Assembly: GCF_001612635.1 (NCBI RefSeq)
Contig: NZ_BDAV01000020.1
Span: 1 to 64,000 of the forward strand
DNA: 64,000 nucleotides
Direction: 5' to 3'
DNA from: Nocardia africana NBRC 100379
Lineage (GTDB): Bacteria > Actinomycetota > Actinomycetes > Mycobacteriales > Mycobacteriaceae
Shown here one piece after another: positions 26,855 through 35,912 of this stretch. The notes beneath the pieces were generated by a model. That model was not told the origin of the DNA, did no database searches, and was given only the letters and a program-made list of their open reading frames with translations. Made by a program: the position numbers and the translations under genes. The number at the start of each line of letters is the position of its first letter. The first letter of the stretch is position 1.

Positions 26855-28318
26855 ATGGAGACCAACGACCCCTTCGCCGCGCTCGCCGAAACCCATTCGG
26901 CAGTGATCGTGCTGTACGGAGACCGGGCTTACAAGGTCAAGAAGCCGGTGCGGACCGACTTTCTCGACTTCTCCACCCGGGCCGCGCGCGAAGCCGCGTG
27001 CCGCCGCGAACTCGAGCTCAACAGGCGGTTCGCTCCCGATGTCTACCTCGGCCTCGGCCATCTGTCCGATCCGACGAAGGATGCCGACGAACCCGTGCTG
27101 CTGATGCGCCGGCTCCCCGATGCCACCCGGTTGTCGCGTCGACTCGACGACCCGGCCGTCGCCCGCGACATCCTCTCGGTGCTGGTACGCGACGTAGCGG
27201 CCTGGCACGACCGGGCACCGACCGGGACGGCGATCGATCGCGCGGCGACGGTGACGGCGGTCCGGGAGCGCTGGATGTCGTTGCTGTCGGGAATCACCCC
27301 TCCCGCAGTCGAACCGGCCGCAGTGGCGGAGCTGACCCATCTGGCGACGCGCTACCTCGACGGACGAAAGGCGTTGTTCGACAAGCGCATCGCCACCGGG
27401 CGCATCGTCGACGGTCACGGAGATCTGCGCGCCGACGACATCTTCGTCACCGACGACGGCGTGCGGGTCATCGACTGCCTCGACTTCGACGACGAACTCC
27501 GCCACGTCGACCGGCTCGACGACATCTGCTTTCTGGCCATGGATCTGGACCGTCTCGGATACCCGGACCTCGGCCGGGCGGTCCTGGAGGAGTACCGCGA
27601 GACGACCGGCGACCCGGCGCCGGACTCGCTGTCTCACCACTACATCGCCTACCGGGCGGCGGTGCGCGCGAAGGTCGACTGTGTGCGATACCGGCAGGGG
27701 GAACAGCGCGCAGCGGCGAGTGCGGTGCGGCACGTCGAGGTCGCCCTGCGGCACCTCACCGCCGGCGCGGTGCGCCTGGTGCTGGTCGGCGGCCTGCCCG
27801 GTACGGGCAAGTCGACGATCGCCCGCCGCCTGGCCGCGGCGACCGGCGCGATCCTGTTGTCCAGCGACCACATTCGCGCCGTCGCGCGCGCCGAGGGCGT
27901 GCTGGACGGCGCGACCGGCGAGTACGACCACGGCGCCTACACACCCGCTGCCCGCGATCACGTCTACGCGGTGATGTGCGCGGAGGCGCAGACTCTGCTC
28001 GCCTCCGGCCGATCGATCGTTCTGGACGCCAGCTGGATCGACGAGGCGCAACGACGCCGAGCATCCCGGCTCGCGACCGACACCTCCGCCGATCTCATCG
28101 AACTCTGTTGCAGCGCACCGGCTTCCGTGGCCGCCGCCCGCATCGCGGCGCGCAGCGGTTCCGAATCCGACGCCACCCCCGCCGTCGCGGCGGCCATGGC
28201 CGCCGATCGCGACCCGTGGCCCCGTGCGGTGGTCCTGGACACCACCGCGCCGGAGGACGAGACCGTCGACGCCGCGCTGCGCGGTTATCGGCACATGAGC
28301 GAACGGGAGCACTCGTGA
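26855..28318 (+). CDS. bifunctional APH-like kinase / P-loop ATPase (Rv2004c-like)
   Basis: The 487-residue product has an N-terminal aminoglycoside-phosphotransferase-like domain (about 1-295; VIVLYGDRAYKVKKPVRTDF with the ATP-site lysines, DGHGDLRADDIF and VIDCLDFDDELRHVD catalytic loops) and a C-terminal P-loop kinase with Walker A GLPGTGKS at 313-320. This architecture is that of Rv2004c, a DosR-regulated protein of M. tuberculosis. Substrates are unknown; the fold suggests small-molecule phosphorylation. The ATG at 26855 is chosen because homology begins there. Its stop overlaps the next gene by four bases. Confidence 0.9.
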   Translation: METNDPFAALAETHSAVIVLYGDRAYKVKKPVRTDFLDFSTRAAREAACRRELELNRRFAPDVYLGLGHLSDPTKDADEPVLLMRRLPDATRLSRRLDDPAVARDILSVLVRDVAAWHDRAPTGTAIDRAATVTAVRERWMSLLSGITPPAVEPAAVAELTHLATRYLDGRKALFDKRIATGRIVDGHGDLRADDIFVTDDGVRVIDCLDFDDELRHVDRLDDICFLAMDLDRLGYPDLGRAVLEEYRETTGDPAPDSLSHHYIAYRAAVRAKVDCVRYRQGEQRAAASAVRHVEVALRHLTAGAVRLVLVGGLPGTGKSTIARRLAAATGAILLSSDHIRAVARAEGVLDGATGEYDHGAYTPAARDHVYAVMCAEAQTLLASGRSIVLDASWIDEAQRRRASRLATDTSADLIELCCSAPASVAAARIAARSGSESDATPAVAAAMAADRDPWPRAVVLDTTAPEDETVDAALRGYRHMSEREHS

Positions 28319-28809
28319 CCGTGGAGCCGACCGTCGACCTCACCGACGTCATCTACCGCCGCCTCACCCCCGGCGACTGCGATGCGGTCCGGGATCTGCA
28401 CGCGACGCTCGATCAGCGCGACGGTTACTACCGGTTCTTCGGTGCGCGGCCGAAAGATCTCGAACATCTGGCCGCCGCCATCTCGATGAACGACCCGAAG
28501 CACTGCGCCTTCGGCGCCTTCCTCGGTGATCGGCTCATCGGTGTCGCGAACTATGTCGTGCTGCCCGACACCGACTGCGCCGAAGTGGCCATGGTGGTGG
28601 CCCACGAGGATCAGCAGGCGGGCATCGGCACCGCGCTGCTCACCCGGCTGGGCGAGGATGCACTCCGCCACGGTATCGGCCGGTTCGCTGCCGACGTCAT
28701 GGCGACCAACTCGAAGATGATGCAGCTGCTCATGGAGATCGACCTGCCGATGTCCGCCCACCGCGAGGACGACATCGTCCATGTCGTCCTGCAACTCCGC
28801 AAGCCGTAG
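28315..28809 (+). CDS. GNAT family N-acetyltransferase
   Basis: The GTG at 28315 overlaps the stop of the kinase gene, giving 164 residues. The GNAT acetyl-CoA site is visible as VAMVVAHEDQQAGIGTALLTRL at about 84-105, after IYRRLTPGDCDAVRDLH and YYRFFGARP. This resembles the acetyltransferase module of actinobacterial proteins that acetylate lysines on metabolic enzymes, but there is no cyclic-nucleotide domain here. It is cotranscribed with the kinase and should be under the same DosR-like box. Confidence 0.88.
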   Translation: MTVEPTVDLTDVIYRRLTPGDCDAVRDLHATLDQRDGYYRFFGARPKDLEHLAAAISMNDPKHCAFGAFLGDRLIGVANYVVLPDTDCAEVAMVVAHEDQQAGIGTALLTRLGEDALRHGIGRFAADVMATNSKMMQLLMEIDLPMSAHREDDIVHVVLQLRKP

Positions 28810-28823
28810 GAGGCCGGCTCCGA

Positions 28824-29774
28824 TCAGCCGAGTTCGGCCACCGGCGCCGCGGCCCGCGTCTGCTCCTCGTACAGTTGCTCGATCCGCGAGCGCAACCCGG
28901 GAGCGGTGCCCGAGGTGGTCAGGGCAGCGGTCGCCGCGGCGATACCCAATCGGATCGCGTCGTCGAGGTCGTAGCCGCGCGTCAAGCCGACGGTGATACC
29001 TCCGACCATCGCGTCGCCCGCCCCGATCCCGCTGCGCACCGGCACCGGAATCGGCGCGAACCATTGCGCTCGCTCGGCCGTGACCGCCAATACCCCCTCG
29101 GCGCCGAGCGAGACGACGACGACCTCGGCGACCGAGGCGTGCACGAGTTCACGGGCAGCGGCGGTCTGTCCGTCGCGATCGGGCAGGGCACGCCCGACCA
29201 GCTGGGCGAGCTCCCGCACGCTCGGCTTGATCAAGAAGACTCCGCGCCGGATCGCCCGCAACGCGGCACCGGAGGTGTCGAGAATCATCGGAACACCCTG
29301 TGCCGCAGCCACATCGGCGAGAATCTGATAGTAATCCGACTCGACGCCGGGCGGCAGGCTGCCGCTGGCCACCACGTAATCCGCCCCGGCCGCGCAGTGC
29401 TCCACCGCCGCCAGGCAGCGGTGCTGTTCGGCCGGTGTCAGCCGCGGGCCCGGGAAGACGAATCGGTACTGCTCCCCGGCGTCCTCGGCGAACACGGCCA
29501 GATTCTCGCGGCTCGGTTCGGCGGTCGCCACGGCGTGGGAGGGGACACCCGCCGCGCGCACCAGTTGCTCGAGGAAGACACCGGTGTGCCCACCGGCGGG
29601 ATAGATCGCGGTGACGGGCTCGCCGAGCGCCGCCACCGTGCGAGCTACGTTGATGCCGCCGCCACCCGGATCGAAACGCGGTGCGCCGCAGCGCATCTTG
29701 TCGGTCGGCAGGACCCGTTCGGTGCGGGCGGAACTATCGATCGCGGGGTTCAGCGTGAGCGTGACGATCGGCAT
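28824..29774 (-). CDS. pfkB: PfkB-family sugar kinase, probable 6-phosphofructokinase II
   Basis: From the ATG at 29774 the protein has 316 residues. It begins MPIVTLTLNPAIDSS and has the PfkB N-terminal DPGGGGINVARTVAALG and the C-terminal signature GIGAGDAMVGG containing the catalytic aspartate. The 1-phosphofructokinase/phosphofructokinase-2 branch fits best. A pfkB is part of the DosR regulon in M. tuberculosis (Rv2029c), and a DosR-like box lies 59 bases upstream here. An in-frame start at 29816 would give a basic 14-residue extension and is less likely. Tagatose-6-phosphate kinase activity is not excluded. Confidence 0.88.
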   Translation of the reverse strand: MPIVTLTLNPAIDSSARTERVLPTDKMRCGAPRFDPGGGGINVARTVAALGEPVTAIYPAGGHTGVFLEQLVRAAGVPSHAVATAEPSRENLAVFAEDAGEQYRFVFPGPRLTPAEQHRCLAAVEHCAAGADYVVASGSLPPGVESDYYQILADVAAAQGVPMILDTSGAALRAIRRGVFLIKPSVRELAQLVGRALPDRDGQTAAARELVHASVAEVVVVSLGAEGVLAVTAERAQWFAPIPVPVRSGIGAGDAMVGGITVGLTRGYDLDDAIRLGIAAATAALTTSGTAPGLRSRIEQLYEEQTRAAAPVAELG

Positions 29775-29832
29775 ACGGTCCATCTCACGGGATCGGTGGT
29801 CCCGCGAGTAGGGCATTCCGGTCGGCCCCGGT

Positions 29833-29848
29833 GGTGACCGAAGTCCCG
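29833..29848 (-). promoter_or_regulatory. DosR-like box before pfkB
   Basis: On the minus strand the site reads CGGGACTTCGGTCACC, with good half-sites. It is 59 bases upstream of the PfkB start codon. A weaker site, with GGTCCC, lies at 29789-29803 between it and the gene. Confidence 0.7.
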
Positions 29849-29888
29849 TGTCCGGCGCGAGCGCTGCCCCTCCGGGTGCGCGGCCGGT

Positions 29889-31226
29889 TCAGGCGGTGGC
29901 GCGAGCGCGGGCCAGCAGCGTCTCGATCTCGTCGGTGACCGCCGCGGGGATCAGCTCGATATCGGGGGTGGTGTCGTAGTCGCCGGTGATCCCGAAGGTG
30001 AATTGACCGGCGTAGCTCAACATCGCGACCGTGGTGCGCAGCCGCATGGCCACCGGGATCCCGGGCCAGACCTGCTCGACCTCGCCGCCCGCGATGCTCA
30101 GCCGGTGGCGAGGTCCGGGGACGTTGGTCGCGAGCGCGCTGATGCCGCGTTGCGGGAAGCGGGTGGCCAGCCGGAACGCCCACGCCGCCACACCGGCGGG
30201 AAGCCGGCCGGCCAGCGTCAGCAGTGACGCCTCCGCCTCGGCCTCGCCCCGCGCGCGATGGCGGGCGATGCGCTCGTGCACCGTCTGCAGGCGATGGACC
30301 GGATCGGCGACATCGACCGGCAGGGCGGCGATGACGACCGAGACCCGGTTGCCCATCGCGTATTTCGCGTCGGCCGCGCGCATCGACACCGGTATCACGA
30401 TTCGCACCGAATCCGCCTGCGGTTCTTCGCCGCGCGCGCACAGCAGGCGTCGATACGCTCCGGCGAGCGCGGCCACCGCGACGTCGTTGACCGTCGCGTC
30501 GAACGCGGCGCCGACCTCGTGCAGCTGCGACAGCGAGGTCCGCGCCACCGCATACCGGCGCCGGCGGCCCAGCGGGCCGTTGAGCGAGGACGTCGCGGTG
30601 GGGACCACGGTGTCGCGCAGCACCGGCACCAGCGTGCGTGCCGTGCGGACCGCGAAACGGGATGCGGTGTACGGCAATCGGATCACCGTCCGCGCCGTGG
30701 CCCGCAGGTTCACCGTGGTGTCCGGCGGCGGCACCGGCAGCTCGGACGGCGGCTCCGGCTCCTCGTCGCAGAGACTTTCGAACACCGTGATGCCGGCGAT
30801 CCCGTCGACCATGCTGTGGTGCGCCTTGACGATCACCGCCCACCGGTCCCCGGCGAGATTGTCGACCACGACGACCTGCCAGAGCGGATGTTCGCGATCG
30901 AGGCGGCGGGCGAGCTCCTCCCCCACCAGTTCGCGTAACGCGTGCTCGTCGCGGGGGCCGGGCAGCGCCGTCCACCGGACGTGGCGCGACAACCGGAAGT
31001 CCGGGTCGTCCTCCCAGCTGGGCGCCGTGATATCCAGCGGTGTGCGCCGCATCCGCTGGCGCAAGCGCTCGTTCCGGCCCAGCGACCGGGTCACGGTCTC
31101 CTCGAATCGCTCCCGGCTCGGCACCGGCCCGGCGACGATCGCGATCGCGGCGATGGCGATGTTGACGTGGCGGTCGCTGTCTTCCAGCTCCATGAACCCC
31201 GTGTCCAGCGGTCCGAATTCGCTCAT
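29889..31226 (-). CDS. WS/DGAT wax ester synthase / diacylglycerol acyltransferase
   Basis: The 445-residue enzyme has the acyltransferase motif HHSMVDG with histidines 136-137 and Asp141, preceded by PLDTGFMELEDSDRHVNIA and followed by the C-terminal NVPGPRHRLSIAGGEVEQVWPG typical of the family. It transfers an acyl group from acyl-CoA to diacylglycerol or a fatty alcohol, making storage lipid. In M. tuberculosis tgs1 is DosR-induced. No good box lies directly upstream; a weak site at about 31323 or read-through from the USP gene 162 bases upstream could drive it. Confidence 0.93.
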   Translation of the reverse strand: MSEFGPLDTGFMELEDSDRHVNIAIAAIAIVAGPVPSRERFEETVTRSLGRNERLRQRMRRTPLDITAPSWEDDPDFRLSRHVRWTALPGPRDEHALRELVGEELARRLDREHPLWQVVVVDNLAGDRWAVIVKAHHSMVDGIAGITVFESLCDEEPEPPSELPVPPPDTTVNLRATARTVIRLPYTASRFAVRTARTLVPVLRDTVVPTATSSLNGPLGRRRRYAVARTSLSQLHEVGAAFDATVNDVAVAALAGAYRRLLCARGEEPQADSVRIVIPVSMRAADAKYAMGNRVSVVIAALPVDVADPVHRLQTVHERIARHRARGEAEAEASLLTLAGRLPAGVAAWAFRLATRFPQRGISALATNVPGPRHRLSIAGGEVEQVWPGIPVAMRLRTTVAMLSYAGQFTFGITGDYDTTPDIELIPAAVTDEIETLLARARATA

Positions 31227-31388
31227 GGTGGTGGCCCGTTCCCGAAATATGCCGGCGTTCTGCCGAGCAGGTTCAGTCTCGCGCGCGTCGTCGCGGCACC
31301 GGCAGATGCGAAGGTAGCCGCCGCGAGTGACGAAAGGCGGCATCCGGCGGGCAATGCTGCTCTGGCGAAGAACCGGCCGCGGGCGCCG

Positions 31389-32315
31389 TCACGGGTGCGG
31401 ATGGACGACCATGACCGGGCACCAGGCGTGCTGCACCAGGGCATGGGACGTGGAGCCGACCAGCGCGCCGAGCACAGCGCCTCGGCCGCGGCTCCCGACC
31501 ACCAGCAGTTGCGCGGATTTCGACGACTCCAGCAGCACCGCGCCGGGATCGGCCAGCGACACCCGCCGCGTCACGGTGACCTCCGGATACTTCTCCTGCC
31601 AGCCCGCCAGCCGTTCGGCCAGCACGGCGCGTTCGCGCACCTCGACCTCGCGAGCCGAATACAGAATGTGCGGATCGTCGGCGAACTGCCCGTAGTAGAC
31701 GTCATGGCATACGTGCACGGCGACGAGTTCGGCCTCGCGCTCGGCGGCTTCCTCGAAGGCCGCGCCGATGGCCGCCTCGCTGACCGGCCCGCCGTCGACG
31801 CCGACCACGACGGGACCTTCGGTGTGTACGCGGTCCTTGTCGTGCGGATCGGCCCGCACCACCAGCACCGGCCCGCTCGCGTGCGCGGCCACCGCCGACA
31901 TCGTGGACCCGAAGTGGCCGGGCAGCCGGTGCGTGCCGTGGGCCGCGAGCACCACCGCGTAGGCCGACGCACTGGCGTTCACCAGCGCCCTGGCGGGGTC
32001 ACGGTCGACGACCTCGGTCGAGATCCGCAGCCCCGGCAGCATCGCCCGGACCCGCTGCGCCGACCGTTCGACCAACGCCGCACCGCGTTCACGAGCTGCG
32101 GAAAGCACGGCGGCCGCAGGAGAATCGAGCGAACCGATACCGAGCCGCAGCCGGCTCAAGTCCAGCGCGTGCACGATGCGCAGCTCCCGTCCGCGCTGCG
32201 CGGCCATACCCGCGGCCCAGTCCACCGCGAGATCGGCGTGCCGGGAACCGTCGACACCGGCCACGACCGCGGCCGCGGCGGAATGGCGGATGTCGGAGGC
32301 GTGATCGGGGGTCAT
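31389..32315 (-). CDS. universal stress protein, two tandem USP domains
   Basis: The 308-residue protein holds two USP domains (about 15-150 and 160-305). The second has the ATP-binding pattern G-2X-G-9X-G(S) in VVGSRGRGAVLGALVGSTS; in the first the pattern is degraded (AAHGTHRLPGHFGSTMS), so only one nucleotide site is likely. The segment ERLAGWQEKYPEVTV is nearly identical to that of the USP at 62340. Tandem USPs are DosR targets in mycobacteria. GGAAGGAAGG precedes the ATG, and a box lies about 83 bases upstream. Confidence 0.93.
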   Translation of the reverse strand: MTPDHASDIRHSAAAAVVAGVDGSRHADLAVDWAAGMAAQRGRELRIVHALDLSRLRLGIGSLDSPAAAVLSAARERGAALVERSAQRVRAMLPGLRISTEVVDRDPARALVNASASAYAVVLAAHGTHRLPGHFGSTMSAVAAHASGPVLVVRADPHDKDRVHTEGPVVVGVDGGPVSEAAIGAAFEEAAEREAELVAVHVCHDVYYGQFADDPHILYSAREVEVRERAVLAERLAGWQEKYPEVTVTRRVSLADPGAVLLESSKSAQLLVVGSRGRGAVLGALVGSTSHALVQHAWCPVMVVHPHP

Positions 32316-32397
32316 GGCGCCCTTCCTTCCGTGCGACGGCCCGCGAGATGCTCGGCCGTTGTTCTCACGGTAGAGACGACCGCCGATGCCGCGATGC

Positions 32398-32413
32398 GGC
32401 CGAAAGTCCTCAT
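32398..32413 (-). promoter_or_regulatory. DosR-like box before the USP gene
   Basis: On the minus strand the site reads ATGAGGACTTTCGGCC. It faces the USP gene starting at 32315, and is paired with a second box facing the opposite way toward the CBS gene. Confidence 0.6.
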
Positions 32414-32452
32414 CTCCGCCGCGGGGCCCGCATCCGGCGCCGCGCCCGATGC

Positions 32453-32468
32453 GGGACCTTCGTCCAGG
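32453..32468 (+). promoter_or_regulatory. DosR-like box before the CBS-BON gene
   Basis: GGGACCTTCGTCCAGG is a strong match with both half-sites. It is 68 bases upstream of the ATG at 32536. A further GGTCCC half-site lies at about 32482. Confidence 0.75.
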
Positions 32469-32535
32469 GATGTGAGCCGACGGTCCCTGGTGTGCGTTCC
32501 GGGCCCGAACCACGATCGATGCAGGAGGTTCTGCC

Positions 32536-33171
32536 ATGTACGCTCGCGACATTCTCAGCCGTCCCGTGGTCACCGTCCAAACGGAAACCGCTCTGCCCCA
32601 GGCAATTTCGCTACTCACCGAGCGCGGCTTCGCAGCCCTGCCGGTCGTCGACGAGGACGGGCACGTCATCGGCATGCTGTCGGAATCGGACGCGCTCTCG
32701 GCGACGAGTCCGGACGCGACCGTCGGGGCGGCGATGACCACCCCCGCGGAGGTGATCGAGCCCGGGACCGACCTCGCGACCGTTGCCGCGCGCATGCTCA
32801 CCAGGAGGTTGCGTTCGATGCCGGTGGTCGAAGCGGGCGTTCTGGTCGGCATCGTGGCACGCCGGGACCTGCTGCGCACCCTGATGCGCGACGACGCCGC
32901 GGTGGAAGCGAAGGTGCGTGCCCTGCTCGACGACTACGCCGGCAGCCGCCGCCAGTGGACGATCCGGGTCGACGGCGGGCACGCCGTGATCACCGGCGGA
33001 TTCGCCGATGCGGCCGAGGAGCGGACGGTGACGGCATTGGCGCTCACCGTCGACGAGATCACCCACGCCGAAACGGTTCCGGGCCCGGGCCCCACCGCGG
33101 GTGCCGTCGGCGCTCCGACGGCACCACTGTCGGAGTGGCTGCATCGCAAGGCCGACGAGACCATCGGGTGA
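32536..33171 (+). CDS. CBS-pair and BON domain protein
   Basis: Residues 1-120 form a CBS pair (MYARDILSRPVVTVQTE, ALPVVDEDGHVIGMLSESD, MPVVEAGVLVGIVARRDLL), a fold that binds adenine nucleotides. Residues about 125-190 look like a BON domain (VRALLDDYAGSRRQWTIRVDGGHAV). The CBS part resembles hypoxic response protein 1 (Rv2626c), but the BON extension makes it longer than the 143-residue mycobacterial protein. The likely role is sensing of energy state or protein interaction. A DosR-like box lies upstream. Confidence 0.88.
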   Translation: MYARDILSRPVVTVQTETALPQAISLLTERGFAALPVVDEDGHVIGMLSESDALSATSPDATVGAAMTTPAEVIEPGTDLATVAARMLTRRLRSMPVVEAGVLVGIVARRDLLRTLMRDDAAVEAKVRALLDDYAGSRRQWTIRVDGGHAVITGGFADAAEERTVTALALTVDEITHAETVPGPGPTAGAVGAPTAPLSEWLHRKADETIG

Positions 33172-33232
33172 CCCACGGAGCCGCCGACGTCCCGCCGTGC
33201 GCTATGGTACGAAAACCGGCCTCCGGCAACGC

Positions 33233-33267
33233 GATTCGCGGCTCACCTCCTTCGGGAGCCGCGAATC
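33233..33267. terminator. 12-bp perfect inverted repeat, probable terminator of the CBS-BON gene
   Basis: Perfect arms GATTCGCGGCTC and GAGCCGCGAATC flank an 11-base loop. It begins about 60 bases after the CBS-BON stop. There is no T-rich tail, as is common for actinobacterial hairpin terminators. Confidence 0.55.
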
Positions 33268-33500
33268 GGTCGTTATCCGATACTGCCGATCACCCCCGAA
33301 TGATCATCCCCGACGAATCACCCACACCGTTGTGGCCGACTTCTGCCGATGCGGCGACCTCGTCGTCGCCGGTTCTCTCGACACTTCTATCGTGGTCTGC
33401 CGCCCGCTATCGGCGCAGTATCGGAGGCCATCGGCGGAAAGGCCCAATCGAATCGAGGTCCGGGACGTCCGGCCCGGGACCGACCTCCACATCCGACGAC

Positions 33501-33527
33501 GAAGGTCCCTCCGAGCAGGGGACCTTC
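33501..33527. terminator. 9-bp inverted repeat, probable terminator of nadE
   Basis: Arms GAAGGTCCC and GGGACCTTC flank a nine-base loop, 17 bases beyond the nadE stop on the minus strand. Each arm also resembles half of a DosR box, but their spacing is wrong for that, so a hairpin is the better reading. Confidence 0.5.
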
Positions 33528-33543
33528 GACCGTCCGCGGCTGT

Positions 33544-35589
33544 TCAGCCGGGGACGTTGCGCGCCAGTTCGTCCAGCCAGGCCGCGGCGGGAGCGTCGCT
33601 GGGCGCGCGCCAGTCCCCGCGCGGCGACAGCGATCCGCCGGACCCGACCTTGGGCGCGTTCGGCAGGGTCGATCGTTTGAACTGGCTGGTCTGCACGAAG
33701 CGGCGCAGGAATTCGGCCAGCCAGTGCTTGATCGTGGCGAGATCGTATTCGTGGCGCTGATCCTCGGGGATCAGGTCGGGCCAGCCGCCGCGGGTGCGGT
33801 CACCCCAGGCGTGCTCGGCGAGGTAGGCGATGCGGCTGGGCCGGAATCCGAACCGCAGCAGGTGATAGAGGTGGAAGTCCTGCAATTCGTACGGGCCCAC
33901 GGTGGCCTCCGAACTCTGCAGCGCCGCGCCGGGCACCAGCTCCGGTGAGATCTCGGTTTCGAGGACCGAGTGCAGCACCGCGCTCGCCTCCGGGCCGAGC
34001 TCACCGCGGTCGGCGGTCCAGGCGATCAGATATTTGATCAGCGTCTTGGGCACCGAGGCGTTCACGCTGTAGTGCGCCATATGGTCGCCGACGCCGAAAG
34101 TGCACCAGCCCAAGGCCAATTCGCTCAAATCGCCGGTCCCGACGACCATGCCGTGATGCATGTTCGCGAGGCGGAACAGATGCGAGGTGCGCTCCCCGGC
34201 CTGCACGTTCTCGTAGGTGATGTCGTAGACGGGCGCACCGTCGGCCGCCGGATGCCCCAGATCGCGCAGCATCTGCGTCGCCGAGGGCCGGATATCGATC
34301 TCACCGGCGGTCGCCCCGACCGCGCGCATCAGCCGGCGCGCGTTCTCGAGCGTCCGCGTGCTCGTGGCGAAGCCGGGCATGGTGTAGGCGAGCACATTCG
34401 ACCGCGGCAGACCCAGCCGATCCATGGTCTGCGCCGCGACGATGAGCGCGAGAGTGGAATCGAGGCCGCCGGACACGCCGATCACCAGGTGCTGGGATCC
34501 GGTCGCGGCCAGCCGCGTGGCGAGCCCGGCGACCTGGATGTGATGGACCTCGGCACAGCGCCGGTTACGGCTGCCGGGATCGGCCGGGACGTAGGGAAAG
34601 CGCGGGATCTCGCGCCGCAGCGGTGGTGCGCCGGCCGGAATCGGCGCCTCGAATTCCAGGCGCCGGAACCGGGCGACGCGCTCGCGGTGATCGTGGGTGT
34701 TGTCGGTGAAGCTGTTGAGCCGCAACCGGTCCGCGGCCAGCCGCTGCAGATCGATATCGGCGGTGACCAGTTGCGGGTCGGCGGCGAAGCGTTCGCTTTC
34801 GGCCAGCAGGTTGCCGTTCTCACAGATCAGCGCCTGACCGTCCCACGCCATATCCGTGGTGGACTCGCCCTGTCCGGCCGCGGTGTACAGATAGGCCGCG
34901 ATATTGCGCGCCGAGGTCGACACACACAGTTCCCTGCGATAGTCCGCCTTGCCGACGACGATATTGCTCGCCGACAGATTCGTCAGCACGGTGGCGCCCG
35001 CCAGCGCGGCGAAGACGTTGGGCGGCAACGGAACCCACGCGTCCTGGCAGATCTCCACCGCCAGCACGAAACCGGGCAGATTCACCGCCTCGAACAGCAA
35101 CTCGGCGCCGAAGGGCACCCGCTGCCCGGCGACGACGGTGTGGTCGTCGACGGCGTCGCGGGCCGCGGAGAATTGCCGCTTCTCGTAGAACTCCTGGAAA
35201 TTCGGCAGGTAGCTCTTCGGCACGACCCCCAGAACGCGGCCGCGGTCGATGATCAACGCGCAGTTGAACAGTCGCTCCCGCACCCGCAGCGGAGCCCCGA
35301 CGACCAGCACGCTGTCGATGTCCGCGCTCTCGGCGACCACGCGGTCCACGGCCGCCCGCACCGCGTCGTCGAGCGCCTCCTGGTGGAACAGGTCCTCGGC
35401 GGTGTAGCCGGAGAGGCCGAGTTCCGGAAACAGCGTGAGCACCACGGAATCGGCGGCGGCCTGCCGCGCGAGCACCAGGGTCTGCTCGGCGTTGTATTCG
35501 GGATCGGCCACCCGCACCGACGGCACGGCGACACCGACGCGCACGAACCCGTGCCGGTACAACGATCGGAACGGTAACTCGCGCGCCAC
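33544..35589 (-). CDS. nadE: glutamine-dependent NAD+ synthetase
   Basis: The 681-residue enzyme has an N-terminal nitrilase-type glutaminase with Glu in FPELGLSGYT, Lys in VPKSYLPNFQEFYE and Cys in AVEICQDAW, and a C-terminal synthetase with the PP-loop SGGLDST near residue 363 and GTGDLSELALGW. It makes NAD+ from nicotinic acid adenine dinucleotide using glutamine-derived ammonia. Length matches actinobacterial NadE. The start is a GTG with GGGAG upstream. It is a housekeeping enzyme whose place inside the dormancy island is unusual. Confidence 0.96.
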   Translation of the reverse strand: MARELPFRSLYRHGFVRVGVAVPSVRVADPEYNAEQTLVLARQAAADSVVLTLFPELGLSGYTAEDLFHQEALDDAVRAAVDRVVAESADIDSVLVVGAPLRVRERLFNCALIIDRGRVLGVVPKSYLPNFQEFYEKRQFSAARDAVDDHTVVAGQRVPFGAELLFEAVNLPGFVLAVEICQDAWVPLPPNVFAALAGATVLTNLSASNIVVGKADYRRELCVSTSARNIAAYLYTAAGQGESTTDMAWDGQALICENGNLLAESERFAADPQLVTADIDLQRLAADRLRLNSFTDNTHDHRERVARFRRLEFEAPIPAGAPPLRREIPRFPYVPADPGSRNRRCAEVHHIQVAGLATRLAATGSQHLVIGVSGGLDSTLALIVAAQTMDRLGLPRSNVLAYTMPGFATSTRTLENARRLMRAVGATAGEIDIRPSATQMLRDLGHPAADGAPVYDITYENVQAGERTSHLFRLANMHHGMVVGTGDLSELALGWCTFGVGDHMAHYSVNASVPKTLIKYLIAWTADRGELGPEASAVLHSVLETEISPELVPGAALQSSEATVGPYELQDFHLYHLLRFGFRPSRIAYLAEHAWGDRTRGGWPDLIPEDQRHEYDLATIKHWLAEFLRRFVQTSQFKRSTLPNAPKVGSGGSLSPRGDWRAPSDAPAAAWLDELARNVPG

Positions 35590-35633
35590 GGCAGCTCCCT
35601 GGATTCGACGGTCGCCTGCCGGCGCCGGACCGG

Positions 35634-35885
35634 CTAGCGATCGAGCGTCCGCATTCGACGGGTGTACTCCTCGTCGTCTATCTCACCACGGGCGAAACGT
35701 TCGGCGAGGATCTGCTGCGGGGACGGCCCGGGGCGGCCGCGGTCGGAGGAGACGGCGTCGGGCCGGGCGAGGTAGCGCAGCACGGCGACGATCGCCACCA
35801 CCACCAGCATCCAGAAGATCACCATGCCCGCGAACATCAAGCCGTAACCCCAGCCGCCGGCGCCGTTTCCGTACCACATCATCAT
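35634..35885 (-). CDS. SHOCT-domain single-span membrane protein
   Basis: The 83-residue product begins MMMWYGNGAGGWGYG, has one transmembrane helix at about 16-41, and ends with a SHOCT domain (AERFARGEIDDEEYTRRMRTL) at about 60-82. SHOCT segments are short oligomerisation modules at protein ends. The N-terminal Met/Trp/Gly-rich part recalls small membrane proteins near copper or heavy-metal genes. It follows the methionine-rich micropeptide by 27 bases and may share its transcript. Confidence 0.85.
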   Translation of the reverse strand: MMMWYGNGAGGWGYGLMFAGMVIFWMLVVVAIVAVLRYLARPDAVSSDRGRPGPSPQQILAERFARGEIDDEEYTRRMRTLDR

Positions 35886-35912
35886 CGCGGTACTTCCTCA
35901 CTTTCTCGCCGG

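Larger units (their letters stand above)
33172..33543. other. 372-base intergenic region with two strong inverted repeats
   Basis: This gap separates the ends of the converging CBS-BON and nadE genes. It contains a 12-bp perfect inverted repeat at 33233-33267 and a 9-bp one at 33501-33527 next to the nadE stop. No coding frame has a recognisable product. Both repeats are plausible terminators. Confidence 0.55.

Noticed and set aside
28315..28809. Protein lysine acetyltransferase regulated by cyclic nucleotide.
   Set aside because: Only the GNAT module is present; no cyclic-nucleotide-binding domain is fused or adjacent.
33501..33527. A DosR-like box pair in GAAGGTCCC and GGGACCTTC.
   Set aside because: The arms form a perfect hairpin next to the nadE stop and lie between converging gene ends, where no promoter is needed.
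24070..33680. Very long open frames antisense to the island genes (for example about 850 codons on the minus strand at 24070-26634 and about 900 on the plus strand at 30942-33680).
   Set aside because: They run opposite to genes with clear domains, their products are Arg/Gly/His-rich without motifs, and such frames are expected from GC-rich codon use.
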